Source: Lates calcarifer
Lineage: Eukaryota > Chordata > Actinopteri > Centropomidae
Assembly (NCBI RefSeq): GCF_001640805.2
Contig: NC_066852.1
Location: 11,020,194 to 11,084,193, forward strand
Length of the DNA stretch: 64,000 nucleotides
Direction: 5' to 3'
This document shows positions 25,408 through 38,200 of the stretch, in pieces (the stretch's first letter is position 1; the number at the start of each line of letters is the position of its first letter). The notes below the pieces were generated by a model, which saw only the letters and a list, made by a program, of their open reading frames with translations, was not told where the DNA came from and made no database searches. A program made the position numbers and the translations under genes.

Positions 25408-27550
25408 TGGAGATGCCTGATGGGTATGTTAAAATGTTTTTCAAAATGATGTTGCAATTTTTCATACCTACAGAATTCATTCAGGACCCTGTCTTGGCTA
25501 GCCTCACAACCCCTAAAGTTCTTATAAGAACTTTTTTTTTTTTTTCTCACGTGAAAAGAAAAAAATATATTAATTTTTGTTGTTTACCATTCCATCTGCT
25601 TTTGTGATACTACTCTTGTGTTATTCACACTTATTGGTCGGGGAGAGTTATCCAAACCAAAACAATCAGATTTCATTGCTTTCTTGTTTTCCTATCAATA
25701 CAGTTTAATTTCATGAACACGAATAGTTCCACTGGCAAGTGCAAAATTAATCAGTTTATTGATATAAAGTTGATTGCAGCCTTTCAAAGCTTCCGTCTCC
25801 TTTTTTCAATATAAAAAAGGCAATGTAACATTATCAAAGGAAATATCAAAGCAACAAAAAAGGCATTTCTTGTGTTTTTTTTTTCTTTTTTTTTGGAGGG
25901 GGGTGGGGGGTGAAAGCTGAACAGCTGCACAGTACTGCTGACCACCACATGCTGTCTTTTCAGTCAGAATTAAAGGACTTGATGTTCTGTGGGTTAAAAC
26001 ACAGGATATGGCAAAATATGTGGTTTAGTGAATGGGTGGCCAGACATTCCACCTTTTTTTGCTTTTCTCTCTGTTTCCCAGTGTGTGAGGATCCCTGTTC
26101 ACAATAAGTCAGGATAACAACATTAGAAGACTTGAACACGAAAAGCCCAAATGGTGTTGAATTTTCTTTCTCCTGCCCTTCTCTGGAGCAGATGGGACAA
26201 GGAGAACACTTCATCCCCAGGTTCACTGGTCCTTTGGCTTCTTCTGGCGTGGCCAATCCATCTCCCAGTAGTCACTCTAGACTCTGGTTTCTTGCCCATT
26301 CTCCTTCCCTCTTGTCCTCCCTCCAAAACACTGACTCATTCACTCATTCCCTCCCTCTCTCATCCACTCTCCTCTCCCCAATTTGGCCACCAGGGAGGTG
26401 TGTGGCACTGGAGCAAGCATTATTGATAGAGCATCTGTTTAGACATGGTGCAGGATCTGTGGCATGTGGGCGAGCAGCTGGGGGTTCGAGCAGGGGAGAC
26501 ATTATGTCATATTACATATCTCGAGATGTCTCGTTCACTTGTATGCATGCCCATTTCACAGGCACACACTCCCACAGACACTAAGAAACACAAACACATG
26601 CTACTGCCATCCACGCCACGATTATTGTGGTTTCCATCTCACTTGAAAGTATGAAAAAGCCAGGCTGGTTCTTTTAAAAGAATGGTGGAAATAATTTATA
26701 GACTGTGTGCTAGAAGTTGTCTAATGTCACTACTGTGCAGCAGCAGTTACAAAAGTCAGTTTTAGAGGCAATTTCAGACCTGGGAGCCAGAGGCTAATAT
26801 TCTGGCATCATGGCTTTATTGGGGCAGCTAGACAGACAGAGTAGCCCTATCCAGATAATCACCACACATCTCTTCTAGATGGCCAAACTTGTCAAAGCTC
26901 ACACAGCACAGTGCCAATAGATTTTCATCCTTGGCAGCTGATAAAACAGAGGATTTTATGGTATTTTAGACTGCACAAAGCATGTATTTTTATGATGTCA
27001 CATGGTGTATGAAATGGCAATATTTTCATCAGTTGCTCACCTTTTTTCTTGCATCAGTAAAAATGGTATTCTGGCATCTCCCTGTGTTTGATTGCACATT
27101 GTCTTAGGCCCTGTATAACCCAATGCACATATAGAACAGTTCCACTTTAACGAAACATTTACAAAATGCCCCTGCAAGGGTAGAAATCTGTTTTGGAATT
27201 GACCGCACAATTTGTTCCAGAACACCAGACTGAACGAAGACTGAAAAAAGGTGGAAAATGAGGTTATGCTTTCTTAGTTGAAAGAAACCTAATAAAATCA
27301 AATAAACCTATCAACAGAAAACTAGAAATCCTGCTTTAAAATGGGACCATATGTTTGCATACCTTCAGTCTGTAGTGTAATATTGAGCTGTATATGCTGT
27401 ATGTGGCTCATTTAAGTGTTCTGGCAACATTTCTGACTATCTAATGGCCTTGACTTTTTCTTTTAGTATGAGCTCTTCCCATTCTTATTTGGCCACTCAC
27501 TTATGGTGAGGATGGTGAAAAGTGAGATACATGAATACCCCGTTTAGACC

Positions 27551-27770
27551 TTTACAGCACTCATTTTAACTTGTCGTGGTAGGAAATGCACAGGTACAAC
27601 TATTAATGTTGATTAATAACGACTGCATTCCGATAGGTGTTCTGTGTCCAGGGTCTTGGTTGACTGAGACACTTCAATGGAATTGAGCTATCCTCAACTT
27701 TACTTGTTACACCTGTGCTTTTCCTACTATGACAAGTCAAAATGTCTGCTCTGAAAAACACTCATAGTCC
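27551..27770. mobile_element. palindromic MITE-like element (non-autonomous DNA transposon)
   Basis: Arm 27562-27600 and arm 27706-27744 are inverted copies: 33 of 39 positions match without a gap, and five of the six differences are transitions. Similarity may extend outwards (TTTACAGCACTC against a TTCAGAGC-like stretch) and weakly inwards across the 105-nt spacer. Long imperfect palindromes of this size are typical of fish MITEs. I cannot name the family, and outer ends and target-site duplications are uncertain. Confidence 0.6.
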
Positions 27771-28508
27771 ACCTGCACTTCAGTTATTTTTTTTGCTTGA
27801 TTAGACCTCTAGATCAGACCACGATTGATTGACATCTCACCAACCATCCTGCTAGTTTTACTGCACCTGTTACTGCAACGTACACATTTAGGTTTCTAAT
27901 CAGTACAAGTAGTTTGTGACCTCACTTCATTCACAGTGTGACTCCATGCACCTTCAGTCTTATCAGAGGGCTAATTTTAGAATAACTTAAAACACCTGTG
28001 TGAGTGTACAGGAACTTTAAAGTTCCTTTGCACCTCATGCACCTACACACAAAATTTCTCAACTAATTTGACTTCTGATCAATGTTTGCATACAGCAACT
28101 TTTGTGATTCATTTAATGCACATATAGATAAGCTTCCTCTCTATGCACTCTTGTACAGTAAAGTGATGTAGGATTTTTGGGCCCATGCCACCCTCAATAT
28201 TTGACAGTGACCAACTGAGTCACTGACCAACATTTACTTTTTATAAACTGAGCAAGGATTCCTCAATGTGCCAATGGCAGCAGCAATATTCTATTTTTGC
28301 TAACTTACATATCACAACAGTATAAAATATTGTGAACAACTGATCTGTATCTAAATGTATGCATTTGTAAGAGGATAGTATATTTTGATAATATTACATA
28401 TATTGCCAAGAGTGATAATATATGTTGTTGATAACATTTTACATCAGTCTCTTACCCCAAAGTAAGGAATATTATAAAAATACAATTTTCAGATATGAGG
28501 ATTTCAGG

Positions 28509-28509
<1 letters not shown>

Positions 28510-28540
<31 letters not shown>
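28510..28540 (+). repeat. poly-T(31) tract
   Basis: Thirty-one consecutive T. It could be the tail of a minus-strand retrocopy, but no retroelement body is recognised beside it. Confidence 0.95.
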
Positions 28541-28616
28541 CATTTAAACCATAGTAAAAGCCTATTCGGTACATCTTCTTTTTCAAGGGAACAACTTCAT
28601 GGCTTAAGTATTTAAA

Positions 28617-28664
28617 TGTGCACACCTGATCTCTGCCACTTAACGCAGAGATCAGGTGTGCACA
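28617..28664. repeat. perfect inverted repeat, 20-bp arms, 8-nt loop
   Basis: Arm 28617-28636 (TGTGCACACCTGATCTCTGC) and arm 28645-28664 are exact reverse complements, separated by CACTTAAC. The DNA could form a cruciform and the pre-mRNA a stable hairpin. It lies about 75 nt after a 31-nt poly-T tract (28510-28540). With no decay in 20 pairs it is either young or conserved. Confidence 0.9.
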
Positions 28665-29202
28665 CTCATTTCATCAAATTGAAAAGCTGTCATTTTAAGC
28701 AAACAGCTTCCACTGAAAAGGTGCAGGTGCAAGTCCAGATGAAGAGTCTAGTAATTTCACCTATCTCTCTGCAGCTTAGCTTGCTTTCTTTATATGCTGT
28801 CATGGACGTGTCTTTCTGTCAGTGTTTTATTAGTGCATGATGTGTGTGGCTGCATGAAGGTACATGTTGAAACTTAATCTGATAGTCCTGTGATGTCAGT
28901 AATATTCAGTAATTTGTCCTCTTCTTGTGCAGTTCTGTCTTTGTGTCTGTCATGGCCTGTAATGGTGTTCAGTTTATCCCTCTTTTTCCCCCAATTTTGA
29001 ATTTACACAAAAATTGTGATTATCGCAAAAAGAAAAAAAAGGTGGAAATACAAGAAATTATCTTTAAAAGGCCAAATCTTTTGTTTGTGTGTATGTTTTT
29101 TGCATAAATAAATGATATTAGAAGATTTGCATCTGTAGCTTCTCATTTGAATTCCATTAAATTTTCCTTCTGAAAGAAAGTAGGTAAAAACCCACTACAT
29201 AA

Positions 29203-29240
29203 TGTGTGTGTGTATGTGTGTGTGTGTGTGTGTGTACGTG
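29203..29240 (+). repeat. (GT)n microsatellite
   Basis: GT units with TATG and TACG interruptions. Confidence 0.95.
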
Positions 29241-32213
29241 TTTGGACAGAAGAGAGAAACTAATTAATTTATACAACATTTCATTTTAGGTGGGAAGCAA
29301 CAATAAAAAGCCATGATGCGCCAGAGTTACAAAGCAGTGACTGGCCCTCCTTTAATTATGTATCATAAATGTTCAAATGGTGGCTGATTTAGCTCAACTG
29401 CAGAGAGGACAGGCTATTATTAGAGGAGACAGGCCTTTATTTGTAATTTCCCTTTCCTTTATAAGTGTGTGTTTCACAAAATGTTTCAAAGAAGCCTCCC
29501 TGTTGTCTGATCTGCTCTCTTTGTTGTGTTAGATTGCTGCTGTACTCAACTGTTTCTCCATTTGTATCCAGCAGTTCAGGGTGAATAATCCCTTACCTCC
29601 CATTGGAGGCTTTTACTGTGAAGGACCTGCAGGAAGTTAGTTATAGTTTCTTCGACATAAGCTTAACATCAGGAAAGAATGAGAATTAAAATCACTCAAA
29701 ATCAGTCAGAAAATCAACAATATTTCTCTTTAACTGACAAACTTTTTCATTTCTCTTACTTTTTTCCATTGGCCTTTACTTGCAGACCGCACCCTGGGCT
29801 GTCAGATGAGACGCAGACATTATTTAAATATCAGCTTTTTCTTGAGTATTATGGTAATCTTTTTACGCCCTCTTGGGAATATTTGCATAACAGTGGTTGA
29901 CGGACTCACGCTCCAATTTGCATTTTCTTTCCCCAACTTTTTGTAAATTTGTCGAAAATGTATGCAACTTTTGGATGGAAACGACCAGTTGTCCAGTCAG
30001 CTCTGACAATGGCAGCCCAGTTTGCAAGCTGTCCTGCCTGCAGACGCGCTTAGTGGTCAGCTGTGGGCTCACTGCCAGGGACAGAACTGTCTTCCATGCC
30101 ATTTGTTGTGTCTGACCTTTAAGATGATGAAGCGTAGGGAGAGTGACCCCTGGCAGGATTTGTTCAAAGAGCAGCCTCTTGGTAATGGGGGGTCCAGAGC
30201 CTGGCAGCATGCTGGGGGATTGATCAGCCCCTTACTCAAAGGCCAAATAGAGAAAGCCTAGCCAGAGGAGAAGGCCATGCAGGACGTGGAGCCATCCTCT
30301 GCTTTGAAGCCCTCTCCAATACTTCAGCTGCTTCACTGCATGAATAAACATCTGTTAAAGCTGCTCTTCCGTCCCTTCCTTCTTCTGTTCTCTTCTCTCC
30401 TGGAAGATGCTAACAGTGGCACCGCTGCAGACGGAAAGATACGAGCGGAGGTCACAAAATCCTTTCTCTCCTTTTTTTTTTGTCACCTTTTACGCTCTTC
30501 TTCTTCTTCCCCCTTCTTTCTTTTTCAAGCTTGCTCGCTCTCCCCTCAGCTTCTCGCGTGAATACTTCCTGTGCTCCAGCCTTGTTGCACAGGATTAAAT
30601 CCACTCATTTAGGGCTTGCATTGCCTCCACAGATGTCAGCTTTGAGATTGAAATGAGCTCCCCTTCTGCAAAGAGGCTGAGTTAAAAGGAAAATTCAGAG
30701 AGAGGGGAAGAGAGAAACTAAACAGAGATGCAAAGTCTTTTCAGTCCCATAAGTGCAGCTAGAGTGTGACTTAACGTTAGTGTAGATGACCAAGGGCTTT
30801 AGTGAGTGACTTTGGAAATACTTTTGATAATCACTGACCACACCTATGGTGAAAAACATTCTATGACATTTGTATTGTGCTGTTGGGTTGTCAGTCATTT
30901 GGTCTACAAATATTTTATTATTCAGACCCTTACATTATACATTACTTAAAAGTAATGAGATATTTAGTACAAACATTAAGGTTGTTTGCCAACTGCAGGA
31001 TTGTGAGAGGTAAATGTCAGCCCATCACATTACTCTGAGGAGTCACTATCTTCAGACAGAAGAAGCAGTCATGTCACAGTAGCCAAGCTGAGGAGCAGGT
31101 GCAAAAGTGTATTGTTATCACTACACTTTTGGCATTTTACTGTGTATTGATAACTGCCAAGCTGAGGAGGAAATGTGTAACTCTTCATGTCAGAACACCT
31201 GATGCCCGGGTGTATGGGCTTACAGAGAAAACAACAGTGTGGTTACGTAATGCCTTTAATAACTGAAAGCATGATGTTTTATATTATCAAAAGGCATCTA
31301 GATACTTGAAAAAACTTGAGTTAAAGACAGATCTGGCAGACACACTGTATTTTGAAATAGGCAGAAAGTATTAGCATGTTAGCATCAGTTTTAAGACAGA
31401 TTATACAGTGTGTTTTCCTCAAACGGCACTAATTTACAGCAACCAGTGTCTACACATTATTTACAATAAATGAATGGTCTCGGCTCAGCTGTTTTCCAAT
31501 GTTTGTACATTAACTTAGTGTCCTAACCAAACACTGATGAAACCCAGCTTGTATCAGTTGCTGCTTAAAGAATAGAGGCCAGATCCTGGAGTCTGAAGGC
31601 CGAGACGTCCTCCTCAGTTGCAGATCGTCCCTTTACATATAGAACACCTCCAAGACACTTCAGATACCATAGATTTGTCATGATTTCTACCAGTCTGCCT
31701 TTTATATCTATGCCAGTTATGAGATCATGACCTCTCTTTACCCTTCTTCAGGTGTTCCTTTGGCAGAACTAACATAAAAGACAAACACAAATCGATGAGA
31801 TGAATAACTTCAACAAAGACATAAATAAGCAGCAGTTATGGCTGTCCGTGGAGCTTTCTCATCTATACTAATCACTGCCCAAAGGCACTGATGAAAGGAT
31901 ATTCTGAATTTATGAAGATGCTGCGCTGTGTTCAGTTTATCCTTTGATTATATACCCAATTATAGTGCAAGTAAGCAATTAAGCGAAGTCTGCATGGTGT
32001 GAACAGACTCTGTCTGCAATTGAACTATGCCGCTGTACTTTGAGCACCCAGCAGCTCTTATACTGTGCTGGTGTGTGCGAAAGAGACATCTGATGAGAGA
32101 GGGGTGTTGGTGAATCAGTGATGCCTGTCTTGATTACAAGGGTCAATAGTATCAGAATGACATCATCGCGATTTGCTTGATGAGTCCATGATGTCATGAT
32201 TTGAGCACCCACG

Positions 32214-32216
<3 letters not shown>

Positions 32217-32260
<44 letters not shown>
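32217..32260 (+). repeat. (GT)22 microsatellite
   Basis: The longest pure GT array in the window (44 nt), likely polymorphic and Z-DNA-prone. Confidence 0.97.
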
Positions 32261-32264
<4 letters not shown>

Positions 32265-32399
32265 GTTTGCAAGTGTGCACATGTGGAGAATAAGGCTTTC
32301 TGCGAGAACAGTGCTCTTCCTCGCCGCAACACCATAACAGCATCTGTAAAGTAAACACAAGTGGCAGTTCCGCCTCTAAGCATTTGGCTCACTCAATGA

Positions 32400-32700
32400 A
32401 AGCAATCTCTCCTAAATGGTAATGGGCCTCAGCAAAGTGGCATCATCAGTGTTCTTCATTTCAGATGAACTGCTACTGTGTCACGCCTTTAAATATACCC
32501 CATGCTTAAATATTAATAACAATCTGGCCATACAGGCAATGAGAGGCCTAATTCACTTAAATCAATTTTACTTTGCAACCTCCTTGCACGTAATTCAGTG
32601 CTTTGAAGCCTTGTTGTTTGCAGAAGATTATTTTGATTAAATGCTTCTAGTCCCTGAGTGAATTCCCCTGTAGAGGCTCCGGTGGGAGGTGTTGGCATCA
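32400..32700. promoter_or_regulatory. candidate conserved non-coding element
   Basis: Unique, balanced sequence with TTAAATATTAATAAC, GCCTAATTCACTTAAAT and CACGTAATTCAG. It resembles AT-core vertebrate enhancers and sits just after the (GT)22 array. Inference only. Confidence 0.3.
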
Positions 32701-33674
32701 ACAACATCCTGCCAGGTTTTCTTTTCAGACCAAAAAAACAAAAAAACTGTTCCCCATGTACAAACTTCTGAGTGATCTGCTTTTTCCATCTTTCTGCATT
32801 CACCTGCTGCACATTATTCCAGCCTTTCTGATTCTCCACTTTTGCTTGGGAATGAGAAATGCTAATTAACTTTAATGAAATTGATATCTATATCAATAGG
32901 TCAGAAAACACAAAAGGTGCATATCTGCTCCATTCATTCCGAGTCCCACGTTGCTTCCCAGCTCAAATGAAATTCATCACAGTGACTCAAAGCCTTTTTG
33001 GAAAGACTCCTGCCCCCACCCCCGCACCCACGCCTCCTCCCTTGCATTGGTTGTTACTGTATGTGATAGAAATTGAGACATCTATTAAGCTCAGCCCTAT
33101 TGCTCGGCACAAAAGAGTCTGACATTCCTGAATGTAGAATCCCCTTGTGGTTCAGACCTTTGGATCTCATTACACCCATTCTCCATTTGTACTAAAGAAA
33201 TTCTATCAGCGTGAGCAATTATGTTCAGCTTGGTTTTGCACAATTTTATAAGTCATATTCCAATCACTTGTCTCACTTGGCTTGCCATCTTTACCCACAG
33301 CAGTGTTTATCTAACCTTGCTTGTATTTGTCTGTGGCCTCTGCATCTGTAGCTACTTACACTGTGTGTGTTTCAGCATATGAGATGTGCAGCTGTAGTGG
33401 TCCACGTAAATACAATATGTCTTCAGGCAAGTACAGTGGCTCCATGAAGAGATGGAGGGATAACACTGGCTAAAGCAGAGGATCTCTGCAGTTATGTCTG
33501 TTTTGACCTCACATGGTTATTGTCTCTGTTTTTCTGTGTGTTTGTGGGAATGTGCATTTGTGCTATGGATATTAGCCAGCTGAATTGGATTACTCCAGAA
33601 GAGAGAACATTAATTTTTCCATCACCTTATCATGGATAGAGGTCTCTTCATCGATTATGCTAGGTTCACAGTAA

Positions 33675-33675
<1 letters not shown>

Positions 33676-33702
<27 letters not shown>
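33676..33702 (+). repeat. poly-T(27) tract
   Basis: Twenty-seven T followed by AAAATAAT. Confidence 0.95.
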
Positions 33703-33708
<6 letters not shown>

Positions 33709-34026
33709 ATGTCTGAGCATACAGCCCTTCTGGCAAGTACTGTGGGCGAAATGTCTTCATGGGTCCACCTCGTTTCTAGTAACTGAGCCTGAATCAGACC
33801 AGGTCCAGACTACATAAAGTCTAATCAGCTCTGTTTCTTCTTTCTTTTCTTCTGTTGGTGGCACATCATGGTGCTGCCAGTGTGGCCTGTTTGGGATTCT
33901 GTGGCTCCATTGATAAAGCATATCAGCTGGGTGGCGTTATCGCAGTCATCAGCCACATGCCAAGTGCCCAGAGAAGGTTTGTTGGGAGATATTATAAAAG
34001 GAGAGAGAAAGGAAAATAAGCACAGA

Positions 34027-34058
34027 GAGAGAGAGAGAGAGAAAGAGAGGGAGAGGGC
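34027..34058 (+). repeat. (GA)n purine run
   Basis: GA units with AAAG and GGG interruptions, preceded by AGAGAGAAAGG. Confidence 0.85.
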
Positions 34059-35212
34059 AGTTTTTCCTTTCCCAAATGGACTGTGCTTATTGGGAACCAG
34101 CCCGAGTCTTCTCATGACCTAATTGCCACAGACTACAAAAATAGTCACTGTATTTGTCCTGGTAAAGTCTCAGTGTTGAGCCCTGCATCACCAATGTGTG
34201 TATCTAGAGTCCCACTCACCACTCAGCATCTGAATTGCTGGTACCATTACTTGACATTTCTAGGCTACATGGAATTCATGAACATGTTTTCACAGGTGTA
34301 AAAACCACACAGGTCTCTATATTTCTTCCCTAATCACTAATACAAACTGCATGGACAATGACATCAAGTGTATTTTCTTCATGAAGGGACAGTGCACTGT
34401 GTGTGAAAAGGTACGGTGAAGTGGATTATGAATTAGATTTAACGAAATGTTTTTGTGGTCCAAGAGATATACATATTGTGTACTGGAACCTTGGCCAAAA
34501 TTTCTGTTCCTATATTTACAATCCATACTTACAATCCAGTATATTACTCATACCCCTACATTTATCTAATGGCTGTAGTCATTAGTTAATTGTCTTATTT
34601 GTCTTGTTTTCAAGTGCATTACTTATGATAGGCCTTATTTATTGAATCATATTAAACACTTTTCATTTCATGCAACATCCATCATAAACAGTGCTCCAAC
34701 AGAGAGTCGCACATACGTTCATTCAGATGAGGCAGCGCAAGAGAGATTTTGGTATTTTGGTGGAAATTGGGTCTTTGACTTTGAGGAAGACATCTGATAA
34801 CCACATTTGTGTCTGTTACTTCAAGGTCAGTCTGGTGATTTCATCAGCAAGAGCAACCTAAATATTTGGAGTAAATGCTCAGCAATGATGGAATAATACC
34901 TAAAATATAAACAAACTGTTACTTAGTCTACTAAAAGTAAGGTTTAATGTAGTTAAAGCAGGAGCGTCTAAATCAGTGTGTAGTAATCTATAAATGAATA
35001 AGAGTGATTCTTACAGTATGTGGTATCCACAGCTGATATGAAAACCATCTCCTTGACTGCAGCAGTGATCATCTGAAGGCAGCAGGACAGATATGCTGAT
35101 AAATCTGCAGCCTCTGATTTGAGAAGTGCTGTGCCAGAGTGCAGTGCCATTACGCACAGCTGTCCACTATGTTTACTCTGATTAAACCATGTGCAAATGA
35201 CACCAGGCTGCT

Positions 35213-35237
35213 AAAAAAAAATAATAATAATAATAAC
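35213..35237 (+). repeat. poly-A then (ATA)n
   Basis: Nine A followed by five TAA units. Confidence 0.85.
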
Positions 35238-38200
35238 CACACACCTCTACACACATCATACCAGTCTGTTATAACCTAGTATTCTGTTGTTTATATGACA
35301 TGTTGGATTACAGAGGCTCATCAATCTGGTGTATCACTGGCTCCTCTCCAATTTTCTTTTTTACCAAAGGTAGCATTTCATGTTTTATTCTTGAAAGGCA
35401 TCATAGTACAAAATCTTTGTCAGAGCGATGAGACCAGTGATGTGACTGAGAGCACAGTATTTATCACTGCACCATTCGATCTATGTTCCACCTCACTCAG
35501 CTCTGTTGAATTTTGCGTTGCTGCACATACTGTACATGAACCAAAATAGCAGGTGTGTTTGGCAGTGCCCACACACAGTCCATGTGCCCAAGACCTACCA
35601 CATTGCATTTGTCATTGCCCTAGCACGGTTAAAATACGGCCCACTGTGTTTTTTAATTTAGTGGCTCCTCAGGCTCCTCAGCCACTGCTAGCTGTCCTCA
35701 AAGAATATGTGTTAGTGTGTTAGTGTTACTGCTGTTGGCAGCGTGTCCTCCAGATTGTCAGGTGTGATTTGTCTGACCTGTGTATCTTTTGTTATCTTAC
35801 CAAGTTTAGCTCCTCTTGGAACAGCTACAGCTTTAAATACTGCTTACATGATGCTTAAAATGATAATTTAATACTCTCAAATTGTGAATGGAGAAATTTT
35901 ACTTGTAATGGCATATATTGTGCATTGTTGTACTAATGATTTTCTAATGATGATAATCTGAAAAATCAGATAGGTATATTACAAACAGGTGATTATATCA
36001 CAATGATGAAACAGATAAAAATACTCTAAAGTTGGGCCTGCACAGATTGGTTTCTCACCTGTCTGCTCCATAAAGATACTGCCTTTTACCTTTTTACCTT
36101 TTATGCACACTGCTCAGCTGTTGGGTAAAGTCCTGAGCTGCTTTGCAAATGGACAGAGGGTCTTTGTGAGGTTTAACCTGCTGGATGATTTTCTTCCAGT
36201 GATTCTGATGATAGGCACTTGTGAACATGATCGGCTCCTTGGCAGCCCACCTTTGGGTAAAAGAGGTAAATGTCCTTGTCACATTTCCTTTGCTGTAACT
36301 TCATAGTGGAAAAATGTTGTTGTTTTCAGTGAAGTCTTTGTTATCTATACCTTTATGAATTTCAAAATACTCTAAATTATATTCCTCAGATTTTTTTTCT
36401 TAGATTTCTTTGTCTCCATCATGAAGTGCTCTTTTTAGCTCTCTATAGCTTACTACTTTTAGCCTGCTGTCTGGGTGCTAGTGAGTAAAGGGGTAGTTAG
36501 TCACCCTCTCTGCAGATAATTGCTTCCATTCAGTTGTTGCTAGAGCAGCCTTTATGATCATATAGGAGGAGGAATTCACACATATGGGTATATTGCTTTG
36601 CAGTAATGAGGGTCTTGAGTTCGAGTGCTGAAAAATATACTGAAGCTGGAAAAACAGCTGCCTTCATTTCACAAGTACAGGCTCTGTTTTCTTATTGAGA
36701 TGCCGATTACCACTGACCACACTACAGCAGGGCAGGTGCTGACAACCCAGGTTTGTGTCGACCACCATGTGTTGACGTTATGGTTTGGGATGATGTCAAG
36801 CAAGTGTTTGTGGAGCTTTGATAAATGTTAGTGATTAGAGCATGAATAAAATCAATGGCAGTGCAAGTCCGGGTTATCGTCTTCATATGTAATACAAATG
36901 CTATAAATATGTGCGTTCACGTTTGTGTGCATTTGTATGGAGACGTGGTGTCTCTTTAAGTAGGACAGTAGAAATTGATGGCCAACTCTGAAAGCTGACC
37001 TACATAGAGGCACAGACAAACTAGTCCCCTCAGCATGCCTGCTGAGCCCAGTTGCTCTGCAGAAAATGCAGAGGAAGCAGGCGTGTTGTACGCTACTGTA
37101 AACATTTAATAAATGCATACAGTAGATCCATCCATTTTCAAGTGTCTCATAGGTGGGTAGTTGCAAATGTTGTCACTATACAGTATATTACAGTACATAT
37201 ACACCACACATTGTGTAGTATGTTTATCCTTGTGGAGTATTTTGTTGATTTATAAGAAAATCCACTCTTTCCTTTTCTTTCAGTTCTTTTCCATCACCTG
37301 TTTTTCAATGTTGCCGTTCCTTTTTTCTATCCTCAGTTTACAAAAATCCTTCATAATAGTTAATCATGTGGAAATATAATTGATTGATCAGAATTTGTCC
37401 AAAAGATGTCCAAACAAGTGGTTCTGAACTGCTAAGTACAAACTCACTGTGGCACCATGAAATGATAAAAGCCAAGCATGAAGAAAACAACCATCACATT
37501 GAAATCTAATTACATCAATTTACAATCACACTGTTTCTGTCTGATTGTTCCCTGGCCTGATGCTTTATTTCATTCTGTTATTAAAAATTCCTGTGAGACA
37601 TTTCTCACTGATCGATGATGAGATGTCCTTTAGAATGCTGTCTAAACTAATAAGTTTCAGCATTTTAGAGCCCGAGAGGCTGCCGCACCTAAACAAACAA
37701 AACACCATATGTGGTACTTGTGGCCCAGTTTTAAGCCAGTTCTTCAACCACCTGACACTTGCTCATACAGTCACCTACGCATAATTATCACCTTTATGTT
37801 TTGGTCAAATTGAGGGTTGACATACTGCACACTATGTAGAACAAGTCCCAGGGGGGCTATTGCGGTTGCACACCTACGCAAAATGTTTTGTTGTGTTTGA
37901 CATCTTTTCTTCATTTTAGTTTGTTCCATCATCATTCTTGTTAAAAGGGCCTCAGAATCCAAATGAAATCTGTTCGGGTCAAGCCTCTAAATCTATGTAC
38001 TTCCCGTTAGAAATTGTCCTTTTTACATCAACAACATCTGTTGAGCACTCTAGCTGCAGCACTACATCATAGTGTTAAAACGCAGCTTTCTAAGGCTTGT
38101 GGCCTGTTTGATTAACATTAACAGGGATTCAGTAGTAAATAAAATGCACAAGGGCATTTTCATCAGCATTGCTGAATATGGCCTTAACCTATGCTTACTG

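Noticed and set aside
26470..26495. GGTTCGAGC resembling a tRNA or SINE B box
   Set aside because: No A box at the right distance, no cloverleaf, no SINE tail.
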